64,000 bases of DNA from Calothrix sp. C42_A2020_038. GTDB taxonomy: Bacteria; Cyanobacteriota; Cyanobacteriia; Cyanobacteriales; Nostocaceae. A program made the translations under genes and the position numbers. The stretch covers positions 1 to 64,000 of the forward strand of contig JACYLQ010000026.1 of NCBI GenBank assembly GCA_015272395.1. The letters run 5' to 3'. Below, piece after piece: positions 18,425-26,604 of this stretch. The notes below the pieces were generated by a model, which was not told the DNA's origin, made no database searches, and was given only the letters and a program-made list of their open reading frames with translations. The first letter of the stretch is position 1. Every line of letters begins with the position of its first letter.

Positions 18425-19831
18425 TTAAAGAATCTCTACCTTGGCAAGTAATTCTTCACCTAATTCTTCTTGCTGTTTACGCTTACGAAGCTTAGTGGCG
18501 CCAAGTGCGCTAATAGCAACCAAGCTAATTACGGTAGCTGGTTCAGGAACTTTCTTGTTTTCACTTTCTTTTTTGAGGTCAATTCTGACTAATGAACCTG
18601 TTTCTGCAAGCCTTGCGCGGTTTGAAGTATACAAATTACCATCAGGACCGAAGAATAAGCCAGATGCAGCTTCTAGCCCATTTCCACTCAAGATTGTTTC
18701 GCGAGTACCATCAGCAGCAATTTTAATGATTGAACCACCGATATCTCCAACAACTTCACCACCCTGTAAAATTTCTTTCCATTCTGAAGTATTTATATGT
18801 TGCAGAGCATATAAATTACCTTCATTATCATAGGTGACACCTGTTAACTGCGTAAAGCCACCAAGTTTTTCTTGAATTTGCAAAGTATTCGGGTCAACAG
18901 AAAAGATGCGTGCCTCGCCTTCTGGATAAGGAAAATAGCTGTATTCACTTACTGTTAAATTGCCATCAGGAGCAACTGTAATACCAGTAGGTACAGATTG
19001 AAATGTAATAGGGAAAGCTTGGGTTCCCGATGGGTCACTTACTAATTCTCCAGTTAAAGGTGCAGGTAAGCCATTTCCTGGGAAGTCTCCTCCACCAGGA
19101 ATATCCCCAATTGGTGGAATAGATGGAAATTCAAGTTTACTTCTATCTGTTTGTAGGGTAGGAAACGCAACTGCTTTTTTGATACCACTACCATCGAGTG
19201 CGACTTGTGAAATTGTATTTGCTCCACCATCAACTACGTAAGCATAGTCATTTAGAATCGTGAAAGCATAAGGATTAGAAATTAAGTCGGTGCCATCAAC
19301 ATTATTTTCAACTTCATACTGGGCGAAGTCGGCAATACTTGAAAGTGAGCCAGTATTCAAATCTACTTTATAAAGTCTTCCTAAGTCTGGAGCTTGGAGA
19401 ACGGCATCACGACTTTCAGGGTTCCCAGCCACACCTGTTAAAAGATAAGCATTTCCTTTGGAATCAAATTTGAAGTCTGCAGGCCCTGCTGCTTGTTCTC
19501 CAGAAGGTTGTAGTGCGATTGATGTTAAATTTGGAATGATGGTTTGTCTTTGACCATCTGGAGTAATTCTGAGCAGTGAACCAGTATTTCCAGAACACAA
19601 TGGGATGTATTGGGCACTGGGTGATGGTATACAGTTGAGACCACCATTTCCATCCCCACCTCTACCGCTTTCAGTTAAGTAAATACTACCATCAGAGGCA
19701 AAATCGAAATTTCGTGGGTTATTTAAACCATCAGCAATTAACGACAGCGAAGCTGCTTCTGCTACTTTCGGTATAGCAAATACAGCAACAGAAAGGCTAA
19801 AAAATGTAAGAGTAAAATGCCGGAGTTTCAT
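18425..19831 (-). CDS. scyE: ScyE, ScyD/ScyE-family beta-propeller with PEP-CTERM
   Basis: A 468-residue ScyD/ScyE-family protein. The signal peptide ends at about VAEAAS, and propeller-type segments follow (GLNNPRNFDFASDGSIYLTE, GPADFKFDSKGNAYLLTG, GLEAASGLFFGPDGNLYTSN). The C-terminus is a PEP-CTERM segment (VPEPAT, hydrophobic helix, KLRKRKQQ) followed by LGEELLAKVEIL. ScyE is needed for mature scytonemin in Nostoc punctiforme and is thought to act in the periplasm on the monomer. The ATG at 19831 is better than a TTG nine bases upstream. It probably arose with ScyD by duplication. Confidence 0.9.
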   Translation of the reverse strand: MKLRHFTLTFFSLSVAVFAIPKVAEAASLSLIADGLNNPRNFDFASDGSIYLTESGRGGDGNGGLNCIPSPSAQYIPLCSGNTGSLLRITPDGQRQTIIPNLTSIALQPSGEQAAGPADFKFDSKGNAYLLTGVAGNPESRDAVLQAPDLGRLYKVDLNTGSLSSIADFAQYEVENNVDGTDLISNPYAFTILNDYAYVVDGGANTISQVALDGSGIKKAVAFPTLQTDRSKLEFPSIPPIGDIPGGGDFPGNGLPAPLTGELVSDPSGTQAFPITFQSVPTGITVAPDGNLTVSEYSYFPYPEGEARIFSVDPNTLQIQEKLGGFTQLTGVTYDNEGNLYALQHINTSEWKEILQGGEVVGDIGGSIIKIAADGTRETILSGNGLEAASGLFFGPDGNLYTSNRARLAETGSLVRIDLKKESENKKVPEPATVISLVAISALGATKLRKRKQQEELGEELLAKVEIL

Positions 19832-19917
19832 TTTTTGCAAATTAAATAACTACGTATTGACAGTTAGGAGTTAAACTTTTCGCTTCTAACTTCCTAAAGA
19901 CGCAATGAATTGCATCT

Positions 19918-21039
19918 TTACTTTTCAATGCGGATGACTTGCCCAACTCCTGGGCGCCCACCTCGATTTATTAGATAAAAGGCATTATCAGGACCAATCA
20001 CAAGAGCAACAGGCGCCTCTAATCTTTCACCACTTAAAAGAGTTGTGCGAGTGCCATCGGGTGCTATCTTGATTAGTGAACCTTCCAGCTTTCCTTTCCA
20101 ACCTGATTGATTCATATGCTGTAAAGCATACAAATTTTCATCAGCATCGAAAGTTAAGTCAATTAATTGGGTAAAGCCATCCGCAAAGACTGTTACATCA
20201 TCAGCATCAACTCGATAGATTTTCGCTTCACCTTCTGGAAAAGGGAAACCTGTGAATATGCTGACGTAATAAGCTTGATCAACACCTTTGGCGACACTTG
20301 TAGGGACTGGTGCAATTTCAATCTGTGATGGACGTGCATCACGATAAGCACCAGGAGGTGGTGTATGTCCCTTGTCAAAATTTTGGGCGCCAGAGCCTGG
20401 AAAGATGGGATTAGTTAATACCTGCTTAGGAAGTACGGCAGTAGCTTTGATCTGACTTCCATCAGTAGTTACGCTTAGTATATCATTAGCCCCGGCATCA
20501 ACTACAACAAGATTGTGTGAAGTTTCTTTATCTACTAAAAAAGCTAAAGGATTGCTAACAACTTCAGCTTGATCAGGATTATGAGTAAGTTCATACTGAG
20601 CAATATCAGCTATGACTTCCCAACAACTTGTATTAAAGTTAACCTTAATAATTTTACCTAAGTCGTTATTGCCTAACCGACTACGATACTCTGGGTTCGC
20701 AGCATAGCCAATCAAAACATAAGGTGAACCCTGTGCATCAAATTTAATATCATGGGGACCTGCTGCTCCTGTGCCATCTGGAAATGCCACAGAAGGTAGC
20801 CCTGTCAGTACACGTTTAGGCGTACTATTACTATTGATATCAATTTTTGTAATGGCGCCGCTTGTACCGTAGTACAAATCACCTTGACCACTCGCTGATG
20901 GAATCGCAGCTAAATTACCTCCTGTTCCAGCTTCTGCAATATAAAGACAACCATCAGACCCAAAACATAGACCTTTTGGGTTATCAAGACCATCAGCAAT
21001 TACTGTTAAAGACGCAAGACAGGTTTCTTTTAGTTTCAT
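19918..21039 (-). CDS. scyD: ScyD, ScyD/ScyE-family beta-propeller
   Basis: A 373-residue protein clearly homologous to ScyE (LTVIADGLDNPKGLCFGSDGCLYIAE; GPHDIKFDAQGSPYVLIGYAANPE; GFPFPEGEAKIYRVD). It sits where scyD lies, behind scyC. Unlike its neighbours it starts MKLKETCLASLTVIADGL with no visible signal peptide and ends GVGQVIRIEK with no PEP-CTERM tail. Either the mature protein is cytoplasmic or a signal has been lost. An in-frame upstream extension is not evident, because the sequence before the ATG at 21039 is AT-rich intergenic. In Nostoc punctiforme scyD is reported to be dispensable. Confidence 0.88.
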   Translation of the reverse strand: MKLKETCLASLTVIADGLDNPKGLCFGSDGCLYIAEAGTGGNLAAIPSASGQGDLYYGTSGAITKIDINSNSTPKRVLTGLPSVAFPDGTGAAGPHDIKFDAQGSPYVLIGYAANPEYRSRLGNNDLGKIIKVNFNTSCWEVIADIAQYELTHNPDQAEVVSNPLAFLVDKETSHNLVVVDAGANDILSVTTDGSQIKATAVLPKQVLTNPIFPGSGAQNFDKGHTPPPGAYRDARPSQIEIAPVPTSVAKGVDQAYYVSIFTGFPFPEGEAKIYRVDADDVTVFADGFTQLIDLTFDADENLYALQHMNQSGWKGKLEGSLIKIAPDGTRTTLLSGERLEAPVALVIGPDNAFYLINRGGRPGVGQVIRIEK

Positions 21040-21278
21040 GTGTAACGATTAAATACTTAATAAAGTCAAAAATGATGCTTAGATTCCCGATTTCTCAAAG
21101 AAATCGGGAATCTCACACTTATCGCTGTAACGATGGTGGTATATGGGAGTATGAAATTAATTTGAAATGTTGCAACATTGATAACTGTTAGTATTTGAAT
21201 AATAAATATCTAGTAAATGCTCCCTGATAATAGTTTTTAGTACTCTCAGGCTGTATTAGAAATCAGCGAAAGAGGATA

Positions 21279-22253
21279 TTAACGGGTGACTCCCACTAAT
21301 TCTTGCTTGTTCAATGGAATGTAACTTTGACCACGGTTAAACGCTTCTAAATTGCCTGCTCTAGCTTCTGAAATACGTTTGATGTTCATGCTTTCGGCAC
21401 CAAAGTCTTCTATTTGAAGTTTGCCGTGAGGCAATTGTTCATGACAGTTCCAAAACGTGATTCTATGCAGAATAAAACCAGGCGCCTCTGGATCGCCAAA
21501 AGCATAAGATGCAGGTATTAACATGCTAGGACAGCGCTGATAAAAGTCATGGTCGGGGTAGAAAAATTCATGCTCGACTAAATGCCATTTGCTAATAGGT
21601 TGTACTCGCAAAGTAACTTTTACTCTTTGACCGTATTCATCGCGATAGTTACCTTCGAGGGCAGAAACTTCACCATCAGGTTTAACTAGATGTGCCCAAT
21701 CATTCATATTCTTGAGGTCTGATAAGTACTTGACCCCTACTTCAACAGGAGCATCAACATAAATGGTGTCAGTATCGATGTAGTAACGCCCTTTCGCGGC
21801 GCCGCTTAGACCTGCTTTGCGTTCCAAATTACCTTTGAGCGAACGACATTCCGAGGTATGTACGGTATGAATACCCTGCATAATCATCTGGGTTTGTCGT
21901 TTTGGATCTACAAAACTTAGCCAATGGAAGTAAACACCTTTTTCATTGCTTCCAGGTTCGATGTAGTCGCTAGGGAAAATAAGGACAGGGTAAACTTGAT
22001 AGTATTTTTGATATTCAAGTCCACAATGCCATTCGATACCATAAAATAAGGGGTTTTGTAATTTCTTGACATGGTAATAGAGTTTTTTGTGGTACCCAGA
22101 CGCTGTTCCTAGCCAAGTATCTTCGTCAATTTGCTCTACCATTCGACTATATAATGTCCACTCGTCCAGATTTTTTAAACTGCTTAGATACTCGAACGCT
22201 GTTTCAGGTGAAGTTGCGATGTAGGTAGATGTAGCAAATGTATTTTTTTCCAT
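21279..22253 (-). CDS. scyC: ScyC, monomer cyclase
   Basis: ScyC catalyses cyclisation and decarboxylation of the ScyA coupling product to the tricyclic ketone monomer (known from the Nostoc punctiforme enzyme). The 324-residue protein has two similar halves of START/SRPBCC-like character: YIATSPETAFEYLSSLKNLDEW at about 11-32 and VDAPVEVGVKYLSDLKNMNDW at about 175-195. This is an internal duplication visible by eye. No signal peptide is present, which fits a cytoplasmic reaction. It lies about 100 bp behind scyB. Confidence 0.93.
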   Translation of the reverse strand: MEKNTFATSTYIATSPETAFEYLSSLKNLDEWTLYSRMVEQIDEDTWLGTASGYHKKLYYHVKKLQNPLFYGIEWHCGLEYQKYYQVYPVLIFPSDYIEPGSNEKGVYFHWLSFVDPKRQTQMIMQGIHTVHTSECRSLKGNLERKAGLSGAAKGRYYIDTDTIYVDAPVEVGVKYLSDLKNMNDWAHLVKPDGEVSALEGNYRDEYGQRVKVTLRVQPISKWHLVEHEFFYPDHDFYQRCPSMLIPASYAFGDPEAPGFILHRITFWNCHEQLPHGKLQIEDFGAESMNIKRISEARAGNLEAFNRGQSYIPLNKQELVGVTR

Positions 22254-22335
22254 TACTGATGCTTAGGAGATTTAATCAAAATTCTCGTGGAACTGTTTAC
22301 AGAGTTCTTGTGTAACTTGTATAGAACTCTTGTGG

Positions 22336-22356
22336 AACGGGCAGAGAGTGCCCGTT
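22336..22356. repeat. Hairpin repeat at the scyB 3' end
   Basis: AACGGGCA (22336-22343) and TGCCCGTT (22349-22356) form a perfect 8-bp stem with a five-base loop. It includes two bases of the scyB stop codon. The preceding CTTGTGGAACGGGC string recurs at 37160, 46903 and 48940. It could slow transcription or stabilise the mRNA between scyB and scyC. Confidence 0.65.
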
Positions 22357-23428
22357 ACATTACAGCAGTTGTAATTTTCGGTTGATTTTTAACGTTTTTG
22401 GCTTTGCTGATACGGTCTTCTGCTATTTGTTTTGCGGCATCATTGGTTGTGATGCTATCTTGTTCAGCACGGGTGAATATTTCTAGCAAAGTATCATAGA
22501 TACTATTTACTTGCTGAAATGCAACTTCTTCGTTATAGCCAATCATTTCGTTATAAACGTTGATTAGACCACCTGCATTGATAACGTAATCTGGACAATA
22601 CGTAATATTTCTATCACTTAACATTCGACCATGAAGCTTTTCCTGCCCAAGTTGATTATTTGCGGCGCCTGCAATGATTGAAGCACGTATTTGTGGTATG
22701 GTTTGACTATTCAATATACCACCAATAGCACAGGGTGAGAAAATATCAGCGTCTTGTGAGTAAATCTCTTCAGGTTCAACAACAGTTGCACCAAATATAT
22801 GTTTTACTTCTTGGGTTTTTTCGTAACTTACATCAGTGACATATAGTTTGGCACCGTGTTCATATAAATGCTGACAAAGATATTTGCCGACATTTCCTAA
22901 ACCTTGTATAGCAACTTTGATACCCTGTAAATCTACGGTTTTTAACTGATATTTAATAGCAGCTTTAATACCTAAAAATACTCCCCAAGCAGTCACAGGA
23001 GCAGGACCACCAGATTTTTCTTCTACCCCTACCACATATTTTGTTTCTTTGCTGATTGTACGTACATCTTCCGGGGTCAGATTCATATCTTGTCCGGTGA
23101 TAAAACGTCCATTTAGTCTTTGAATGAATCGCCCATAAGCGTGGAGTAAATCATCAGTTTTATGTTTAGGGTTAGCAATAATCACTGCTTTGCCCCCACC
23201 TGCAGGAATATTAGCACATGCAGCTTTATAAGTCATACCACGGCTCAAACGGAGCGCATCTTTTAATGCTGCTTCTTCATTGGCGTAAGGATACAAGCGT
23301 GTAGCTCCCATTGCAGGACCTAAAGTTGTATCGTGAATTGCAATTATTGCTTTAATATCTGGGTCTTTACCATGACAAAACAGCACTTGCTCATGACCCA
23401 TCTCACTAACGTTATCAAATAAATTCAC
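22355..23428 (-). CDS. scyB: ScyB, tryptophan dehydrogenase (leucine-dehydrogenase-like)
   Basis: Oxidatively deaminates L-tryptophan to indole-3-pyruvate, the first dedicated scytonemin step. The 357-residue Glu/Leu/Phe/Val dehydrogenase keeps the two catalytic lysines (Lys68 in GMTYKAA, Lys80 in PAGGGKAVI), which match leucine dehydrogenase numbering. It also has the NAD loop VAIQGLGNVGK near 175. The start is GTG at 23428, supported by GGAG eight bases upstream. scyA ends 21 bp upstream, so the two enzymes are made from one message. Confidence 0.95.
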   Translation of the reverse strand: MNLFDNVSEMGHEQVLFCHGKDPDIKAIIAIHDTTLGPAMGATRLYPYANEEAALKDALRLSRGMTYKAACANIPAGGGKAVIIANPKHKTDDLLHAYGRFIQRLNGRFITGQDMNLTPEDVRTISKETKYVVGVEEKSGGPAPVTAWGVFLGIKAAIKYQLKTVDLQGIKVAIQGLGNVGKYLCQHLYEHGAKLYVTDVSYEKTQEVKHIFGATVVEPEEIYSQDADIFSPCAIGGILNSQTIPQIRASIIAGAANNQLGQEKLHGRMLSDRNITYCPDYVINAGGLINVYNEMIGYNEEVAFQQVNSIYDTLLEIFTRAEQDSITTNDAAKQIAEDRISKAKNVKNQPKITTAVM

Positions 23429-23449
23429 ACTTGAGTCTCCAATCAGAAT

Positions 23450-25291
23450 TTACATATTTGGAAATGAAATTTGCGCTGCTTGAGTTTTAGTTGTGGTCAC
23501 TTTTACCCCTTGTTGCGCTAAACCTTGATTACGTCCTTTTGACGGTGCTTTTCTGTCGGGGTCTATCATCACGTCAACAACGAAGGGGAGAGATGATCTC
23601 ATTGCTATTTCAAGCGCGTTTTCTAAATCTGATTCTTTCTCGACACGAACTCCTTCGGCGCCCATCCCACGGGCAACCATTACAAAATCGGTTTCAGGAA
23701 TAGTTGCATCGGCACCTGTCATTCCTAACATTTTCATTCCCTGATAACACATGTTGTAACGAGCATCATTAAGGACAATCCATACAGCAAGAATTTGGTA
23801 TTTGACAGCTGTGTTAATTTCGTTATTCATTAGCATCGAACCGTCACCAACTATTGCAACTGCTTTACCTTTACGTGCAAATGCAGCACCAACTACTCCA
23901 GTAGTTACATGACCCATTGCTCCAACACCAGTACTAACCCGATAACGGTTAGCCTCACAAAAGCGTAACAAATGCGTTGACCAGGTAAAAGAGTTTCCTG
24001 ACTCCGCCATTACAACCGCGTTACTATTTTCAACAATTACTTTTTGAATTGCTTTCATTAACACTTCGGGTCGTACAAGTGATATTGTCGCTTCCTTTAT
24101 TCCCTCTTGTTCTGGGTTTGGAAGTGTCAATGTTGGTGCAGAAGGAAAATCTTTTGGTAAAAACTTGAGTAGTGTTTGCACAAAAGTTTTGATGTCAGAT
24201 TGAACAGGGAAGGTTTGAGCGTTTGGATATGCGACACCTGGTACTTCGGGATCAATGTCAACGTGAATAAAACCACCAGGAGGAATCATTGTTGCATTCC
24301 AAAAAGATGTGGGTTCACCTAATCTTGTTCCCAATACCAAAGTGTGTAAGGGTGTTTGTTCTTGCATGTATGTCATGACAGAACTGTGTCCACCTAATCC
24401 TGTAACCCCAATAAATTGGGGATGGTTTTCTGGAAAAATTCCTTTACCACGCGGCGAACACATTACACCTGCACCTGTACGTTCAGCTAATTCCCGAATT
24501 TCACTGCTTGCATAGCGGGCGCCGAAACCCAACCAAATTGCAAAAAGTCCTTCACTAAGCAACTCGATAACTTTTTGAACTGTTTCTTCACCTACTCCTA
24601 CTGGTTCATAATGCGTTTCCAAGCGTGGTAAACTGACATCATCGATTGGGCTAGTTTGAACTGCGGTGGGGATGCTCAAATGGGCAACGTATCCACCTGG
24701 TTGAGACATTCCTAAAGCTAGGCGCCGAAAAATCTGTGGTAGTTGAGCAGCAGTTTCTACGGTAGTTGCATAGTTGAAGAAAGTACCAGAGGTGAAAATA
24801 CCATCGCTAGGTAAAGTGTTTGTACTTGTTTCTTGAATTGCCCAACGTCCACGTTGTGCGGCAGAAGTGCAAGCTGAAAGCAGGATAACTTTAGCACCTT
24901 CGTCGCGCGCTGCAAACAATCCTGTTAAAGCATTAGTTATACCAGGACCTGCGGTGGTAAAAACAACAGTTGGGCAATCATTGGCAAAATATGCTTCTGC
25001 GGCAGCAAATGCGGCACCGGCTTCATGACGATAATTGAGAACTTGCACCCTACTATTTGATAGCGCTCCCCATAATGTCGCCATTGCTCCACCTGCTACA
25101 CCGTGTGCGCTCTCAATTCCTAAATTTTCCAGCATCTGTACAATGGCTTCAGCAACGTTGTTTGATTGTAGTTTCTGCTGTTGAGAATTATTAATAGCCT
25201 TTGGCTCAACCGAGCCGCCGTCACCTGAAGTATGTCTTTGATATGCCTGGGTTCCAGAGGCAATTGCAGATGTAGTGTTATTATGGCTCAT
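23450..25291 (-). CDS. scyA: ScyA, ThDP-dependent acyloin-type synthase
   Basis: Couples indole-3-pyruvate with 4-hydroxyphenylpyruvate to the beta-ketoacid precursor of scytonemin. The 613-residue chain is an acetolactate-synthase homologue. It has the activating glutamate in YRHEAGAAFAAAE, a central domain, and the ThDP/Mg motif GDGSMLMNNEINTAVKYQ...LND in the C-terminal third. The N-terminal 45 residues (Ser/Thr/Gln-rich) extend beyond the usual domain start. The ATG at 25291 has AGGA nine bases before it. It is the first gene of the cluster, so its upstream region should carry the main promoter. Confidence 0.95.
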   Translation of the reverse strand: MSHNNTTSAIASGTQAYQRHTSGDGGSVEPKAINNSQQQKLQSNNVAEAIVQMLENLGIESAHGVAGGAMATLWGALSNSRVQVLNYRHEAGAAFAAAEAYFANDCPTVVFTTAGPGITNALTGLFAARDEGAKVILLSACTSAAQRGRWAIQETSTNTLPSDGIFTSGTFFNYATTVETAAQLPQIFRRLALGMSQPGGYVAHLSIPTAVQTSPIDDVSLPRLETHYEPVGVGEETVQKVIELLSEGLFAIWLGFGARYASSEIRELAERTGAGVMCSPRGKGIFPENHPQFIGVTGLGGHSSVMTYMQEQTPLHTLVLGTRLGEPTSFWNATMIPPGGFIHVDIDPEVPGVAYPNAQTFPVQSDIKTFVQTLLKFLPKDFPSAPTLTLPNPEQEGIKEATISLVRPEVLMKAIQKVIVENSNAVVMAESGNSFTWSTHLLRFCEANRYRVSTGVGAMGHVTTGVVGAAFARKGKAVAIVGDGSMLMNNEINTAVKYQILAVWIVLNDARYNMCYQGMKMLGMTGADATIPETDFVMVARGMGAEGVRVEKESDLENALEIAMRSSLPFVVDVMIDPDRKAPSKGRNQGLAQQGVKVTTTKTQAAQISFPNM

Positions 25292-25472
25292 GTTATTGAT
25301 TCCTAGTTACTTGCCATCGCTTGCTATAACTCGTCCAAGCTGGACTTGTATCTACTGCCATACATCACACTTTTAAGTTGCAACTCCGAATTTGCAACTT
25401 AAAAATAGAACAGCTTGATTAAACCAGAGAACGACATTCATGCCTTCTGCAACTAAGTAGTGGGCAAGAAAG

Positions 25473-25486
25473 TTAACATTCGTTAA
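25473..25486. promoter_or_regulatory. Palindrome upstream of scyA, possible operator
   Basis: TTAAC-ATTC-GTTAA is a perfect 5-bp inverted repeat about 185 bases upstream of the scyA start. It could bind a regulator. AraC-type proteins more often use direct repeats, and no second copy was seen. Confidence 0.2.
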
Positions 25487-25805
25487 TAATGTTCTCATAG
25501 CAACAAGAGTACACAAGCTTTACTAATTATTGCAATGAATTTTCTTTTGATTCGGTTGTCAATTTTTTCTTTATGTGTTTTACGCCAACAGCATGTAATT
25601 TATGTAATTTAAATTAGATAAGCAATATCCAAAATCTTCTTGCATATATCCCATTGACATGTAATTAGCTGTAAACATCTATTCCTTTTGATAGATGTAA
25701 AAAATATACTACAAAAATCTCGCTTTTACTGTATTTCTGTGGACAGATGATGGTTTAAAGTATTCTGTAGTTATATTTAGCGAAAGTTAAATTATGGAAA
25801 GCTAT

Positions 25806-25980
25806 TAGTAAGCTATCCCTAAGTTTTGAGAGGTAGAAATACTGGCAACAGATAATTAACGCATGTAACGGATAAGTAGTTTTAAGTAGCTACACCTTGT
25901 TTGTAACAAATAACAGGCATTGTTACATCCGCTACATCCGTTGCCAATCAACACCCCCAAATTAATCATATGAACCATCA
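25806..25980. mobile_element. MITE-like element, copy B, inverted relative to copy A
   Basis: The left end TAGTAAGCTATCCCTAAGTT and the right end (read on the other strand TGATGGTTCATATGATTAAT) match the ends of copy A. The core shares TTGTTTGTAACAAATAACAG followed by GCA and a TTACATCCG...CCGTTGCC arm with copy A in reverse orientation. It sits inside the scyA/kinase control region, about 515 bases from scyA. Confidence 0.65.
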
Positions 25981-26604
25981 AACCGTAGAATGAAGTTGGG
26001 TGAGTAAGTATCACAATGATTAAATGAGCAATTCAATATTTATTTACTGATGCAATTGGTAAATTTAGACACTTGAATCGCTGATGCAGTTTTTTATTGT
26101 GAGACCAATCATCTTGTTAAATTATTAGCTAAAAAGTTTATTGTAGTGTTGACCGCACGTATAAACTTTTACCTTTGCTTCCTTATTGACTTATGACAAG
26201 GGTATTGTCTAATCAAGAATATAAAGAAAGCGTAAAATTTTTGAGTCAATTTGCTTGATATAATTTAAGATTATGTATAGTATTTAAGAGATTAGTTTAT
26301 TAATTAGCTAAATTCAAAATTAGCTAAATTCAAATTGCTAATGGGCTATAGAGAATTGAATGATTTCAAGCAAATTAAGGTAAGTATTGCTTGCTTACTA
26401 GAAATAGATTTATCATCTTGACTAGGAATCTAGTAGTAAGTAAGCGCTTGTATCTATTAACAAGGCGTTACTGAAAATAAGTATGAATCAAATTTCATGG
26501 ATAACCGAAATCTATGTACAGACGTTGTGTTGCAACGTCACAAAATCTAAATTCATACCCGGATTCTGCAACGCCATTAACAATATAGTGTTAGCTCGTA
26601 ACTA

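Larger units (their letters stand above)
25292..26604. promoter_or_regulatory. 1.3-kb divergent control region between scyA and the kinase gene
   Basis: No gene is supported here. Contents are: scyA leader; the palindrome at 25473-25486; a MITE-like element at 25806-25980; and a 16-bp tandem repeat (TTAGCTAAATTCAAA type) at about 26302-26335. There is also a TATAAT at about 26254 on the plus strand and a GACGTT/AACGTC palindrome near 26521-26540 close to the kinase gene. In Nostoc punctiforme the scytonemin genes respond to UV-A through the adjacent regulator, so its operator should be here. I cannot point to it with confidence. Confidence 0.5.
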
